NCBI GenBank assembly: GCA_014526335.1
Contig: JACTAT010000032.1
Span: forward strand, 11,169,882 to 11,233,881
Reading direction: 5' to 3'
Origin: Chrysaora quinquecirrha
Taxonomy: Eukaryota; Cnidaria; Scyphozoa; Semaeostomeae; Pelagiidae
DNA length: 64,000 nucleotides
The notes under the pieces were generated by a model. It was not told where the DNA came from and made no database searches. It worked only from the letters and a program-made list of their open reading frames with translations. Position numbers and translations under genes: made by a program. Below, one piece after another: positions 34,301 to 47,615 of the stretch (positions within the stretch are counted from its first letter, which is position 1; every line of letters begins with the position of its first letter).

Positions 34301-37300
34301 TGTGGTCGTCAACATATCATTTGATACACAGTATGCAAATCATAACTTGTCTAGTATATAGTTAAATCGATCTCTTGATCTTACAGTTTCTTACGTAGTA
34401 TTTTACAGGAGTCATTCCAGATATGTCAAGCTTTTTCAGTTTGGTAATGTTCGAACCAGATATGTATCTATTTCGTGTAAACGACTACAATTTGATAATT
34501 TCGTACATAATAGGAAGTTTATCTAGATGACTACAATTCTTAGTGACATATCAATCTGTTATGGATTCTAGTATTTAACAATCACCTAGAATTTGTCTAG
34601 TGATACGTATGATCAATACACAGTTCATGTGCAGTTGTTGAGTACATTACAAAGGTTGCATACTTTTCAATGTAGTGTGATATATTGAAATCACTGTACA
34701 TCTTAGCTGTCAAGAATTAGTACAATTCAATATATTCGGAAGTATGCCTCATCAGTGAATCTGAATGTCCTACAACTTACATACTGACTTACAGAGAGTA
34801 TTAGTTGCATTGCAATCAGTCACAAAATCTGAGTATAGTGCGATTCTTAATGCTAGGTACATACTTATGCACATGATCAGCTACAGTAACATTCTAGTAA
34901 CTGATTAAATAATTTCAAGGATTCATAGTCAATCTGTCAAGAAGTCCATGGATGATCGTACATTCCAAAGCTTATCAACAATGTAATTAGTAATCTATAC
35001 AATGTCTAGGCAATGAAATCAACGACATACAATGTACTACAAAATGATGACGTGATATCAGACGGATTACATCAGTAATTAGAAACGTTAAGTCAAGCCA
35101 TCAATTGTCAGATGACCATTGATAAGAAAGTACATAGATTATGTAAAAATGAACAGTTCAAGATATAGTCTAAGCACAGATCTAATACAAAGCTAAGATA
35201 CTAACGATACAGAAGTAAGGATTAATGATCTAATTTCAGAAGACTCAAGTTAAAAGCATTTGAATGAATCAGTCATATCGATGTCAAAAACTGGTAATTC
35301 AACGTAATTGGAGTCATCAGGAGAGAATTCTGACACTGAAATTTGCTACGAGATTAACGCACAGAAGGTAAAAATCATAGTGATAGCAACTAGTACTATG
35401 TAGAAATCAATCAAATGATAAGTCAGAAGATACTAACAGAAATACTAATCAGTGAACCAGGCATTGCAAATAGGAAATTTTGGCAGTATCGATGATGACA
35501 ACGTCAATCAGTCGTGATCACCAACTTGATGACTGTATGATAAAGATCGACAACTATGCAATATCAATCAGCGAATCATCCGATTTTAAGTAGAATTGTA
35601 AGAACAATTGCAATCAAGTCCATGATGACTATCAATTGCGATAATGTCGAAGGGATTTCAGCAATTCATGAAGGCAACTTAGATAGCTTTCACTGCAACA
35701 TGCAATAGATGCTCTAGAGTGCATGAAAAATGAAATTATTCGTAAGCGTGCATCAAGCTGAATAAAAAGCGTGATTCTACGCATGTGTCAAGTCACTTAA
35801 ACAATGAATCTATGGACACCGATTGATAACCATTACTGCTAATTCAAAACCTACTCATTATCTACGTGATATTGATATAGTTAAAGACATATGACTGGTA
35901 AGAATTTTACAACTTACATTCAAAAGCTCGAATTACCGATCGAATGGCGATGATGTTTCAAAACGAACTAATTAGTCCGTATAATAACACATTTATTACT
36001 GAACAATACTAGGTAAGCAACGATATCATATCGAAGATGAGACATTTGCTAATGTGTACAACTTACAAATCAAGCTTCATGATTATAGCTTATACATTTT
36101 GTACTAAACAGTTTAACATTGAATTTTAAGTCTAATGCTAAAATTGAAAGCTTAATAGTTTTAAATCGAATCTAGTAATCAAAAGCTATGCATTACAATG
36201 AAAGAACATTGTTGATCGAATAGTTCTAAACCTGAACATTAGTACTCTTTAGAATTGTATGAACTTGCAAGTGCGATTTAATGAAATTGCTTCGAACCAA
36301 ATTGCAATATCATAACTGTCAAAGTGCAGTCACAAGATGATCTTGAGCTATTATTAACATGATAATGAAATGTTGAGCTAAACATAACATCATATCCATC
36401 TTGTACGATTTGAATCATTATTACTTACAATGCTAACTTAGATCAATTGTTTCATTTCATGACATAACTCTAATTAGCATAACTAACGATTGACAATGTA
36501 TAGATATTGCGTATCGAGATGTGCCAAGCTCAGTTAATGCATATCTGGATGAATAATATCATAATAGTGAATGTGACATCTGTTTTGAATGCACTATCAG
36601 CATATTTCTTACGATACCATATTAACTCTAATCATAGTATGACAATCTGATCCTTGAACACATAATTCAGCAATGTAAATTCATGAACATACTGATTATT
36701 GTAATGCTGTCTATGAAATCTGGAATTCATAATGATATTAAAGCATTACTCATACCATGTAATTTGCTTTAATGAAATCAACATGTTTGTCATCAGTAGT
36801 AATAAGTCTATATGAAAAGGAATTGCAATCTCGTAGAATCAATGTAATTGTAGACAATGAGCTGATTAATCGCAAGAGACATATAAATTAGCTACATAGG
36901 AACATATCTATAAACATTGTTTCATTTATGTAACTGTGTTTAACAGTATCATCTATATGATATAACTTAAGTCATAGCAATGTACTAGATGATAACTAGA
37001 ATTGAATAATTTTCAAGTATTGGAATGCATTATAGCAATATGTTTGCTAACTGAATAATTAGAGCTCTTGAAGTAATCGTATTTGACATGTTAATTGAAA
37101 CTTTTCAATAACGTGGCTATTATCCATTTGATCGTAGAGATATCGTAAGACAATTGCTAGGACATGTTTATAATAACAGATGAACTTCATACACGTGATA
37201 ATTCTTGCATAAATGTTACAGACTATCATAAGTATTGACAATCAAAAAGTATGTATAAGATTTGAATACAGAATGATTAAATGTCATTATTGCATTATGA

Positions 37301-37673
37301 TCTTGAAACATCTCAATAATCTCAGCATGAAGATGATGCCATGATATTGATGATAGTTTTATAGACATTCAAACATTTACTAATCTTCATTTATTTACAC
37401 AGTAGTTAATTCAGACATTGACATAGGAATTGTTATGCATGAATTAAAAGAATTGAAAGTTCAACTTAAGATATGCCAGTATCATAAATTACAGCTATTT
37501 GAATGTTTGTAAACATTATAATCCGTAAAGCTTTGAATGATAGATATATGGTGACTATGAGTATAATAAGTCAGAAACTATTGACATCATCTAAATTTGT
37601 TAGATGATGTAATTTTCTGACATGTCAACTATTCATAATACGATCAATATGTGTCAAGATCTTAGAATTCAAG
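31303..37673. other. Degraded or unresolved copy of an array unit
   Basis: No gene can be read. The stretch begins in phase with the unit and keeps exact short anchors in the right order: CCAAGAAAGATC (31375-31386; 7597-7608 in unit 1), TTCCATTCAGATAAA (31610-31624; 8635-8649), ACTGCGACTTATGA (31699-31712; 8729-8742) and TAAGTCATTGTT (32221-32232; 9331-9342). A C/A-rich core sits where copy 2 has its minisatellite. Near 37269 a stretch resembling CAGAACGATTAAATGC from the GPCR upstream region appears. Between anchors the sequence is heavily altered and mostly shorter. It is either a failed consensus or a very decayed unit. Confidence 0.6.
32981..33765. repeat. G-poor C/A-rich tract
   Basis: Nearly all A, C and T with scarcely a G, made of CAC, ACC, CAT and CTA words without a fixed period. 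By position it corresponds to the CAC minisatellite of copies 0 and 2 but lacks the 48-base unit. Confidence 0.7.
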
Positions 37674-38250
37674 CTAGAATCTTTCATCCCAGCCATGTTC
37701 TTTATTAGGATTAAACGATCTTATGATATTTAGTATCTTTTCCTCAGAGATGACAAAATCACTTATCAGAGTCGTAGTTACTGGAAGATCTTGTAGAATT
37801 TCGCTCCCTGTGTTAATGGTCGTGCATTGAAGTATGAAATAGTCATTGAATATCTGTGCCTCTTCGGTAAAATCCGTTTCAAACATCCCGTTCTCTAGAA
37901 GAGGTGGTATTATGGGTATCTTTACTTTGTTTAGAACGGTGTTTATTAAAGTCCAGTAAGTTTTGCTACTGGTCCCAAGATTAGCCAAGGTTTCACCAGC
38001 CATACGGAAGTAACTCTGCTTGGCTTCCTCAACCAGCTTTGCCTCTTCAGATATCATGCTTTGTATACCTTCAAGTTTGTCGTCTGGCCGACCACTCCTC
38101 ACAAAGCTTTTATATGCACGATTTGTCTCCTGAGAAAGTTTTTGACGCCTTTTGTAATCCAGGGTGCTTGGCGAGGCCTAATTGTTTTAACATTATTTGG
38201 GGTGAAATGAGAATAAATGTTCAAAAGGACTTCATTGAGTAGTTTTACTT

Positions 38251-38382
38251 GTTCTTTAGGACACGTCATTTTGTCAAGATGTTCATGCCAAGAAAACATC
38301 TCAATGCTTTTCCTATGTTCTTTAGGACACGTCATTTTGTCAAGATGTTCATGCCAAGAAAACATCTCAATGCTTTTCCTAA
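38251..38382 (-). repeat. 66-base in-frame tandem duplication, copy 4
   Basis: Identical in position and content to the duplication in copy 1 (copies at 38251-38316 and 38317-38382). Confidence 0.95.
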
Positions 38383-39141
38383 TGGCTGCAAAGTCTGCCT
38401 TGTCGTAATACCAAATTTTGCGGGTGTATGGAGGTAAGGCTATGTTTGAAACAGATAATTTACCGTGAACAATTTGGTGGTGGTACTGTTCATGTAGAGA
38501 TGGATGGACACCAGACTCAATGATCAGGTTAGGTTGGTCAGTAAATATCAAGTCGATACAGGATTTGGAATCACCCATCAAATGGGTTGGTTCTACTATC
38601 GATTGATGAAGACCATTGTCTGAGGCTAGTGGCTCAAAAATTTTTCCTTCATTATTTTCGGTGTCATTTTCCCACCACTGAGTTGATCTACAGTTGAAAT
38701 CACCAGTAATGATAACGCAGAAAGGATTTTCAGCATGCATTTTGGATAGCATCAACTCAAAGTTTATTGTAAAGTTTTCAAACTCCTCCGGATCCTGACT
38801 TGGACTTCTATAGATTACAGCGAAGAAGTATTTTTTCTTGTTCAATTGGATTTCGTGCACAATACATTCAGGAAGAGTCAGAGCGATTTTTTGAAGGGAG
38901 GGAATCTTTAACACACAGCCCAACACCACCCCTTTTCACATTTTGAGGATGGTTAAATTTTGATAAACGTATATCCATCTAGTGCCAATCTATCTTCATC
39001 AACAGTGCTGTTAAGGTGGGTTTCAACAATTCCAATAAGGTCATAATTATACACCGAATTGTAAGCCTCTATAAGAGAGACTCGTAGAAAATCACGTGCA
39101 GTAATACTATTTAAGTTCCAAGTACAAAAGTCAAGTGTTTC

Positions 39142-39168
39142 AGGGCACGGATTCGTTTCTACATCACC
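39142..39168 (-). other. Mutated 2A motif, copy 4
   Basis: GDVETNPCP, the same Gly to Cys change as copy 1. Confidence 0.9.
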
Positions 39169-39603
39169 ACTCAGCAAAATGGTCCTGGAGACTAACCATT
39201 TTATATGTAGTACGGAGCATGCTACGCACGCTATGTAAAAGTAGACATAGTGAGAATGAAAGTACTTATATCGAAAAATGACAGTCACGCCTATAGGGAT
39301 TCGCTTGAAGAGTTCTAAGGTCACGTAAAGTACCACCTTCGCAGACTGATGCATGCGGGCGAACAAAGGCAAAAAACATAACTCTGGTGCAACAGAGTGA
39401 ACTGCAAGAAACTGTATTGTTAGTGCCAATGGAAGAACAAGGATCGAGACTGCGATGAACAAACAACAAAACCAAAATAACTTAAAAATTTGAAAGTGAA
39501 TTGCAAGTAGCCTAACATTTCTGTTAAGTGGGGACAAGTTTTGCACGGATACATGGAAACACCCTATTGTTGCTCTCCATTGATTGATTTCAACCGGCAT
39601 CAT

Positions 39604-41769
39604 CGCAATGAAATCGTCTCGCTGGTCCTAAGGGGCAATCAGTCACAATGCAACCACCATCGTAAAATAAGGAAAATAAGAATGACGGGATTCAAAATAA
39701 ACAAGTATACCACAAACAAAAGAGATTAACAAATAAATAAATAAATAAATAAATAATCATTTTGTTTAAAGCTGGTAGTATACAATAGTGCACACCAAGA
39801 GATGTGTACTAATTAATACCAACTATTTAAATACTTTAAATATTTTAAATACTACTACCAAACACAAAGATTACAATCCAACGAAGGGGCAAAATGATCA
39901 AGATACATTTTGAGCAGTAGTAGGGACTTAATTGTGAGCTGTGCAATTTCGGTGGATAACACCAAACTTTAGATATCGAAGGTACTTTAAACGCGTCCAC
40001 GGGAACTAATTATTATTAAATTCGATGCATATGGGGGTTTTAGTAGAACGGTAAATAATCAAATTTGTATAGTCATGGGAGATACTCTATTCTGTAATCT
40101 TCCCTGGAAAGCAGCCGCAATAGGTTTGATAAGAAAAGCATTTAGGAAGCGGTTCAAACTCCGATTACCATGGGAATGGGGCTTCTATTCGAAAAAAAAC
40201 AACGGGAATCACAGGGCCTGTTTCAAGTCAGCGGAAATCCCCGCGCGGACGAAAAAAAAAGAAGAAAATTTTTAGGTTAGCGAGCGGCATTACAAAACGA
40301 ACCCACATAAACAAGATAACCGCCTCGAGCGCGGGATTTCCGCCAACTTGAAACTAGCCCTAGGCTTAATGTTAAATACTAATAACTATAAGGAATAAAC
40401 TCTCAAGTCAAGAAAAAAAAAAGAAAAAAAGACCTCATTCATATTATAGTCAAGAGTTCCTCTTCTGTATTGAAAAATTTTAGAAATTGAGCGCCAAAAA
40501 TTCCGAGCTTCTTCGCAGGTCCGGTTAATTTAACACCTTTCGATCCGACCTTTGCAATAAATAGGCAAGAAACCACATTTCACATTGCCCGATGATGGGA
40601 GATGGATCTTTCCCGAAACGTTGCCCAAATAAAATCAAAGGCTTGTCATGATAAGTGGTGACTATCATGTCTAATACAGTACGAAAAAATATGTTCTGAG
40701 GTCTTATCTGATTTGTCTTCCATTGCATCAAGCTCACAACTTAGAAAAATAGACTCTGTCTCCTCCGCAGATGCTAATGCCCAATTTTACGCTATCTTTC
40801 GAGCAAAACTTTGCTTGTTTCGGTTAGATGATTATTTGAGGTTGCTTTAAAAATGTTGCCTCGGCTAATGCAAGATGAACGATTATAAAAGACGAGGAAT
40901 TTGGCAAAGGTGCTGTGTGGTGCTAACTTGTACAAACATGAGTAATAGGACCCCGACCTTTGGTTTTGAAATAAAAAACTTTAACTTTAGCCTTATTAAC
41001 ATAACAAAACCAACTATTACCATCCTACCTGGTATATTATGATATTCTAACGACAGCTTGAATTGAGACTTTTGTTTTAGTTTTGCATGAACCTAAACTC
41101 AAATACATAACCAATGAAAGGGAGAGTCCCAATGATTGCCATCTCATAGTTTTTATAACGTTGATCAAAATACAACTGATTTGATCAGTTGTTGAATGAG
41201 GTACATCGTTCATTTGATAGGCCTAAAGGCCAATTTTATTCATCTCACAAATTAAAAACAGCATAAAATGGACAAAACTGACTTTTGTAGCCCTCACAAC
41301 ATCCACTCAAGACTCTCGTAACATTTTTGAGATTCATTGTTTTGCGGGCTACTGAGCACACGGTCCTCCCATCAAGCTGTTTGATCATTTCAAACATAAA
41401 TGCCTGCATATAAAATAAAATGAATTACAGTTTTCATAGGCACTGTGTCAAGACTCCTAGTAAACAGACAAATGCCTGCCTCTTAATTAATCATACTGAT
41501 AATGCAACAATGTTGTTCGGAGTTGTCCATGCCCGTTGAACTGAGACGTCCTTTAACGGTGGAGGAAATGCATGTATGAAATATACGAAAGTTTCACTAT
41601 CCTGAAATTGCTGCTTTGTTTCCTATCGTGTAATCAAAGCTTGCTGTGCTGCTGTTTACATGCACGATTAATCGTCTTTGCACGCACGATTTCGGCTTTT
41701 ATTATGAGACAATTCTGTCTGGTAATTCGTTATGATGTGTGCATCAGCACCACTCTGAAAAGCAAATAT
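39604..41769. other. Spacer, unit 5
   Basis: Type with the AAAT repeat and the small TIR segment (39731-39860, TIRs at about 39773 and 39853). The hammerhead-like core is near 40580-40622. No gene is seen. Confidence 0.7.
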
Positions 41770-42774
41770 TCATCTCCTCGCGCTTTGGTTATCAGAATTG
41801 TTTGCATCGACCCTTGTTGTGGCATCTTCATTTTCGTCACAGCATCCGAATTTTATTAAAACTCTTCTCATAATCATGACCATCTTGATTTTGAAAGACC
41901 TAATTCGGTAATAATAAATCACTGGGTTCAAACTGCTACTTAAAAACATGAATACTGCTGCCCACCTACCGCAGTTATAAATATCTGGGAATTGTTGGTC
42001 AATATCTAATAATTTGTTCAAGATGCAAACAAGTCGTGGAATATAGCAAATGATAAATGTTAGGACCATGATTAGAACAGTAATAAAGCGATGTTTTTCT
42101 TCCTTTTTTCTTCTAGCCAAATCTCTTGCTGCCATAGCTGATGGCATCATTGAATTTCTTTTGTGAAATAAAGGATTTTCGCATAGCAACCGATCATCAG
42201 CAGCATTCCACTGAGTATTATGAGAGAGACGGTGACATTCAAGACAATGTGGGGAATAATGCCAGTGTAGATTAGAGATAACAGTAATGGCCATGTTACC
42301 CATACAGCGCCTACTGAGATTTTATATTTGAATGAATTTGATCCAGAAATGTCTTGTCTATTCAGCGATGGTATATCGGTGAATCTTTGATTCCAATAAT
42401 TACAAGATGAAAGCCAGAGAGCCCACCAAAGCAATGGGATAGAAACGAATATGCTGTTTTCAATGTACATAGATGAATATCATTAATATCTAATATTCTT
42501 ATTATGGCAAAAGTGGTTGAACAATTGAACCAGTCAATAGATCTGATAAGGACAGGGAACCAAACAGAAGATTGAAAGGTGTTTGAAGTTCTTTATCAGA
42601 AAATAACATATATATCACTATCGCATTTGATATTGTTGCTGTTATTGACGTTGTAATACTCACATATGCAGTTGCTGCTGCTGAAAATATCGTTGATGAC
42701 GTCATTTGAAAGTCGACGTATTGTAGGCCATAGCAGGTCAGTGAAACATTGGTTTGATTCGTCTTATTCATCAT
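41770..42774 (-). pseudogene. Class A GPCR copy 5 (frame-disrupted)
   Basis: Open pieces: 42502-42774 (N-terminal 90), 42147-42470 (TM3-TM5 region) and 41770-42303 (TM5 to the C terminus). Breaks are AAAA for AAAAA near 42508, a lost G near 42387 and a T-run loss near 42160, each a run-length change. Motifs as in GPCR2; SSTIF variant. Confidence 0.86.
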
Positions 42775-43495
42775 CTTTTTTTGTTACACAGAGTAACCTT
42801 TTTCCTGCCTTGAGATGTGATGTTATTGAAAGTAAAAGTTGCAAAACAGTTTTCTACTCTTAAAAATTGCAGCTGCTATTCAATGATTTCGATATTTGAA
42901 TTATTAAAAAGATAAGCATATGGTTCTACTAAAGCAATAAAAACAGAACGATTAAATGCTCATTTATTGCATGTGTTTTTATTGATTTGGCAACAGTAGA
43001 TGAGCAGTCTCCCATAAGGAGTGGGCAGCGAATGAGGGTAGATGTGGTTAGATTGATTTTTAAAATTTTACAGTTCGCTGTTTACAACTTTGATCACGTT
43101 GACACAAAGAAGTGAGAATTTGAGGAAAAAGTGGAATGGTGGGGTAGGTCAGGTGCCTGAAAGCTAGGTAAATCTGAAATCGCAACGGTTGGACATAGAT
43201 TTTGAAAATGATCCAGTCTAGAATTCTACATCATTAGCTAGATTTCTTAACGGTAGTGCTATTTGATAATGATAATCTTGAATTTGTAAAGTGGAGTAAG
43301 GTTACACTTCCTCCAAGAAAGATCAGGTTAGAATATCTTTTTCTTGCACAATAATTTTCTAAAAGAATATTGTTGGGAGAGGAGAATTTTGTATTGAATT
43401 GATTGAAATGATTGCTAAAAATAAAACAGATCAACAATCATGGCCAAAATGTTCGAGACAACAGCCATGTAGACATACTAGCTTAAGCCTACTGG
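42775..43495. other. GPCR5 upstream region
   Basis: Full-length version of the conserved upstream region; nothing further is recognised. Confidence 0.6.
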
Positions 43496-43894
43496 TTTTT
43501 TTTTTATTCATATAAAATATTTACGACATAGGATACGTTCTACTATACTTCCTAATTACAATACGACACTACTGTGACGATGCCATGAGGAGCAAAACAA
43601 TGACTACCTCATGGCCATAACATAAAGACATGCAGCTGGACTAACAACTACACTACGAGCAATAAAAAAAAAACAAAAACTAATGGATACTAAACTTGAT
43701 TCTGTTTGACATTAGATGTCGGGCTAGCATGGGGAAGAATTTGAGATAATAACCATGAGAGTAGGTCACTCGGGTAAATTAGTTGGATGGGTAGATGCAA
43801 ATGCCTGACATCTAATGGGAAACAGAAATTGCAAAGGAAAAGGAAGACTTACGTAAGGGGATGGTGGTTGCTAAGCACTGAAAATTTTAAGAAC
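43496..43894 (-). other. 3' UTR and poly(A) end of copy 5
   Basis: AATAAA (43503-43508) then A run on the minus strand; both inverted repeats present. Confidence 0.75.
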
Positions 43895-46800
43895 TCAATC
43901 AAAACGACCAGTTTCGTGGATGAAACGTAAAGTCAATTTAAGAATATCTCTGTTCACTTCATTTGAAAGGTCCTTATCGCCATATAATAAAATCTGCGCC
44001 AAAGCATCATTTGACAAATTCACGATTTGAACAAATGGTCGTAATAATTCTACAATTACAGAGAGAAGATCTTGCCGCTGAACGTCAAAAGAAGGGCAGA
44101 GCAACAAGAAGTGCTCCGTATCCTCAATGCCATCGTTTGATGGGCACATCGGGTTTATGGCATCCTTAAAATTATGCTTGAATTTGTGGAGATTCAACTT
44201 GCTGAGACCGACCCTAAGTTGAGTGAGATAGGATATTCTGACTGGGTCATGGATTCCAAAGACAAATTTTGCAGGGGGGCGGATTATTGATAAGAGCTTT
44301 TTCTTAAAAACAGCAGCAGAAGGTGCAAGTCTCAATTCAGGCTCAAGCTTATTCCATTCAGATAAACAGTTAGGATAGAAACTAGACTTAAATTTTTCTG
44401 TCCTTGCCTTCAATCGCCCTATGACATCCTGGTTGCGAAGACAGAACTGCGACTTATGAAGTTAGGGAATTGGATCTGATGTATACTCAGGGCTAAGATT
44501 GTTGAAAAACTTGTAGAACAAGGTAAGGCGTCTGCTCCATCTTCGGGAGCTTAATGACTCCCAGCCAAGCTCTGTGTACAGTTTCTCTCGCGATGTTCCC
44601 ATCCATGTTCCCGAAACAGCCAAAGCAGCAGAGTATTGGACTGACTCTAGCTTTTCCATTAAATTTGGCAAAATGATATTTTGACTGAATTCACATAATT
44701 TCGCAGGAATATGGTAAATAACGTCATCATAGTCCAGGTGGGGTCGAACATAGAACTTAAATAAATCGTTAAGTGTATGCCGGGGCAGATATTTGGAGAG
44801 ATATTTCAGCAAACCAATGCCCTTTCTTGCTTTTGAGATAGCAGACTTGATATGCACTGAGAAAGATAGTTTTGAGTCCAAGATAATTCCTAAATGTTTA
44901 TGATCATTCACTTTCTTAACTGGTAGGTTGTTAAAAAGGATAATTGGGTGATCAATTTCAGTTTTTTTTCTTGAAAATGTCACTTCAACAGCTTGTTTTT
45001 GGGGATCAGGATTAAAAGACATTCTCCAGGCGTGAGCCCACTGACTTATCAAGTCTAAGTCATGGTTTATTTCATTGGCGGCTGTATTGGAATCTTCTAC
45101 CACTGTGAACAGTGATGTATCATCAGCAAATAACTTGGCATTGCACTTCAAGCCTACGTCTAGATCATTTATATACATAAGGAAAAACAATGGTCCTAGA
45201 ATAGAGCCCTGGGGCACCCCTGCTGAAATATCTCCCCAGCTAGAACTCTGTCCATTCAGTACAGTCCTCTGCTTTCGATCCTTGAGAAAACTTTGGATTA
45301 GGAGAAGAGGTAGTCCCGAGATACCACAGCGTTTTAATTTATGAATTAGACCATTGTGCCATACCCTGTCAAATGCTTTAGAAATATCAAGAAACACAGA
45401 ACGAACATCTAGAGGCAGATTACAGTCAAATGCTTGAAATATTGTATGTGTTATTGAGAGTAACTGGTTGACCGTTGAGTCTCCTTTGCGAAAACCTGAT
45501 TGATTTGGATTAAGCAGTTCATGTGATGCAAGATGTGTGCAAAGAGAATCATATATCAGTTTTTCAAGTATTTTCCCAAAAATTGGTAACAGAGAAATAG
45601 GACGGTAATTCCCCTTCAAATTTTTCTCATTTTTCTTATGAACTGGAACTAAATTTGCATATTTCGGGAAATAAACCACTCCTCAAACAATTTGTGAAAA
45701 TTATTTTAAGTGGAAGAACCAATGAAGCATCGCTTAACTTTATCATCCTCACAGATATTTCATCCCAGCCATGTGCTTTATTAGGATTAAACGATCTTAT
45801 GATATTTAGTATCTTTTCCTCAGAGATGACAAAGTCACTTATCAGAGTCGTAGTTACTGGAAGATCTTGTAGAATTTCACTCCCTGTGTTAATGGTCGTG
45901 CATTGAAGTATGAAATAGTCATTGAAAATCTGTGCCTTTTCCGTAAAATCCGTTATAAACATCCCGTTCTCTAGAAGAGGTGGTATTATGGGTATCTTTA
46001 CTTTGTTTAGAACTGTGTTTATTAAAGTCCAGTAAGTTTTGCTACTGGTACCAAGATTAGCCAAGGTTTCACCAGCCATACGGAAGTAACTCTGCTTGGC
46101 TTCCTCAACCAGCTTTGCCCTTCAGATGTCATGCTTTGTATACCTTCAAGTTTGTCGTCTGGCCGACCAATCCTCACAAAGCTTTTATATGCACGATTTT
46201 TTTTCCTGAGAAAGTTTTTGACGCCTTGCGTTATCCAGGGTGTTTGGCGAGGCCTAATTGTTTTAACATTATTTGGGGTGAAATGAGAATAAATGTTCAA
46301 AAGGACTTCATTGAGTAGTTTTACTTGTTCTTTAGGACACGTAATTTTGTCAAGATGTTCATGCCAAGAAAACATCTCAATGCTTTTCCTAATGGCTGCA
46401 AAGTCTGCCTTGTCGTAATACCAAATTTTGCGGGTGTATGGAGGTAAGGCTATGTTTGAAACAGATAATTTACCGTGAACAATTTGGTGGTGGTACTGTT
46501 CATGTAGAGATGGATGGACACCAGACTCAATGATCAGGTTAGGTTGGTCAGTAAATATTAAGTCGATACAGGATTTGGAATCACCCATCAAATGGGTTGG
46601 TTCTACTATCAATTGATGAAGACCATTGTCTGAGGATAGTGGTTCAAAAATTTTTCCTTCATTATTTTCGGTGTCATTTTCCCGCCACTGAGTTGATCTA
46701 CAGTTGAAATCACCAGTAATGATAACGCAGAAAGGATTTTCAGCATGCATTTTGGATATCATCAACTCAAAGTTTATTGTAAAGTTTTCAAATTCCTCCG

Positions 46801-47615
46801 GATCCTGACTTGGACTTCTATAGATTAAAGCGAAGAAGTACTTTTTCTTGTTCAATTGGATTTCGTGCACAATACATTCAGGAAGAGTTACTAGGTCAGA
46901 GCGATTTTTGAAGGAGGAATCTTTACATACAGCCCAACACCACCCTTTTCACATTTTGAGGATGGTTAAATTTTGATAAACGTATATCCATCTAGTGCCA
47001 ATCTATCTTCATCAACAGTGCTGTTAAGGTGGGTTTCAACAATTCCAATAAGGTCATAATTATACACCGAATTGTAAGCCTCTATAAGAGAGACTCGTAG
47101 AAAATCATGTGCAGTAATACTATTTAAGTTCCAAGTACAAAAGTCAAGTGTTTCAGGGCCCGGATTCGTTTCTACATCACCACTCAGCAAAATGGTCCTG
47201 GAGACTAACCATTTATATGTAGTACGGAGCATGCTACGCACGCTATGTAAAAGTAGACATAGTGAGAATGAAAGTACTTATATCGAAAATTGACAGTCAC
47301 GCCTATAGGGATTCGCTTGAAGAGTTCTAAGGTCACGTAAAGTACCACCTTCGCAGACTGATGCATGCGGGCGAACAAAGGCAAAAAACATAACTCTGGT
47401 GCAACAGAGTGAACTGCAAGGAACTGTATTGTTAGTGCAAATGGAAGAACAAGGATCGAGACTGCGAAGAACAAATAAAAAAACCAAAATAACTTAAAAA
47501 TTTGAAAGTGAATTGCAAGTAGCCTAACATTTCTGTTAAGTGGGGACAAGTTTTGCACGGATACACGGAAACACCCCATTGTTGCTCTCCATTGATTGAT
47601 TTCAACCGGCATCAT
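43895..47615 (-). pseudogene. Retroelement copy 5, disabled
   Basis: A 405-residue RT frame (44462-45679) contains NYRPISLLP, SGFRKGDSTVNQ, FADD and the thumb. It ends at a TAA after PIP, shared with copy 2. The C-terminal piece is 43895-44413. Upstream pieces 45636-46079 and 46022-46870 cover the linker and endonuclease; leader and 2A read from 47615. Lesions: one CATATTTC lost (45658-45665), a base lost near 46118 (GCCCTTC), the frameshift after YTFIK near 46970, and an altered leader/2A junction near 47205. Diagnostic RT residues group it with copy 7. Confidence 0.92.
47155..47181 (-). other. 2A-like motif, copy 5
   Basis: GDVETNPGP intact, though the leader frame before it is broken by a missing T near 47213. 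Confidence 0.88.

Larger units (their letters stand above)
37674..39603 (-). pseudogene. Retroelement copy 4 (5' half only)
   Basis: Leader from 39603, mutated 2A, endonuclease and RT N-terminal linker up to HGWDE, where it meets the degraded stretch. It is a sister of copy 1: same 66-base duplication, same NPCP change, same 8-base deletion near 38877 and same frameshift after YTFIK near 38957. The 276-residue frame 38099-38929 holds most of the endonuclease. The catalytic RT and the 3' end are missing or unreadable. Confidence 0.9.
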
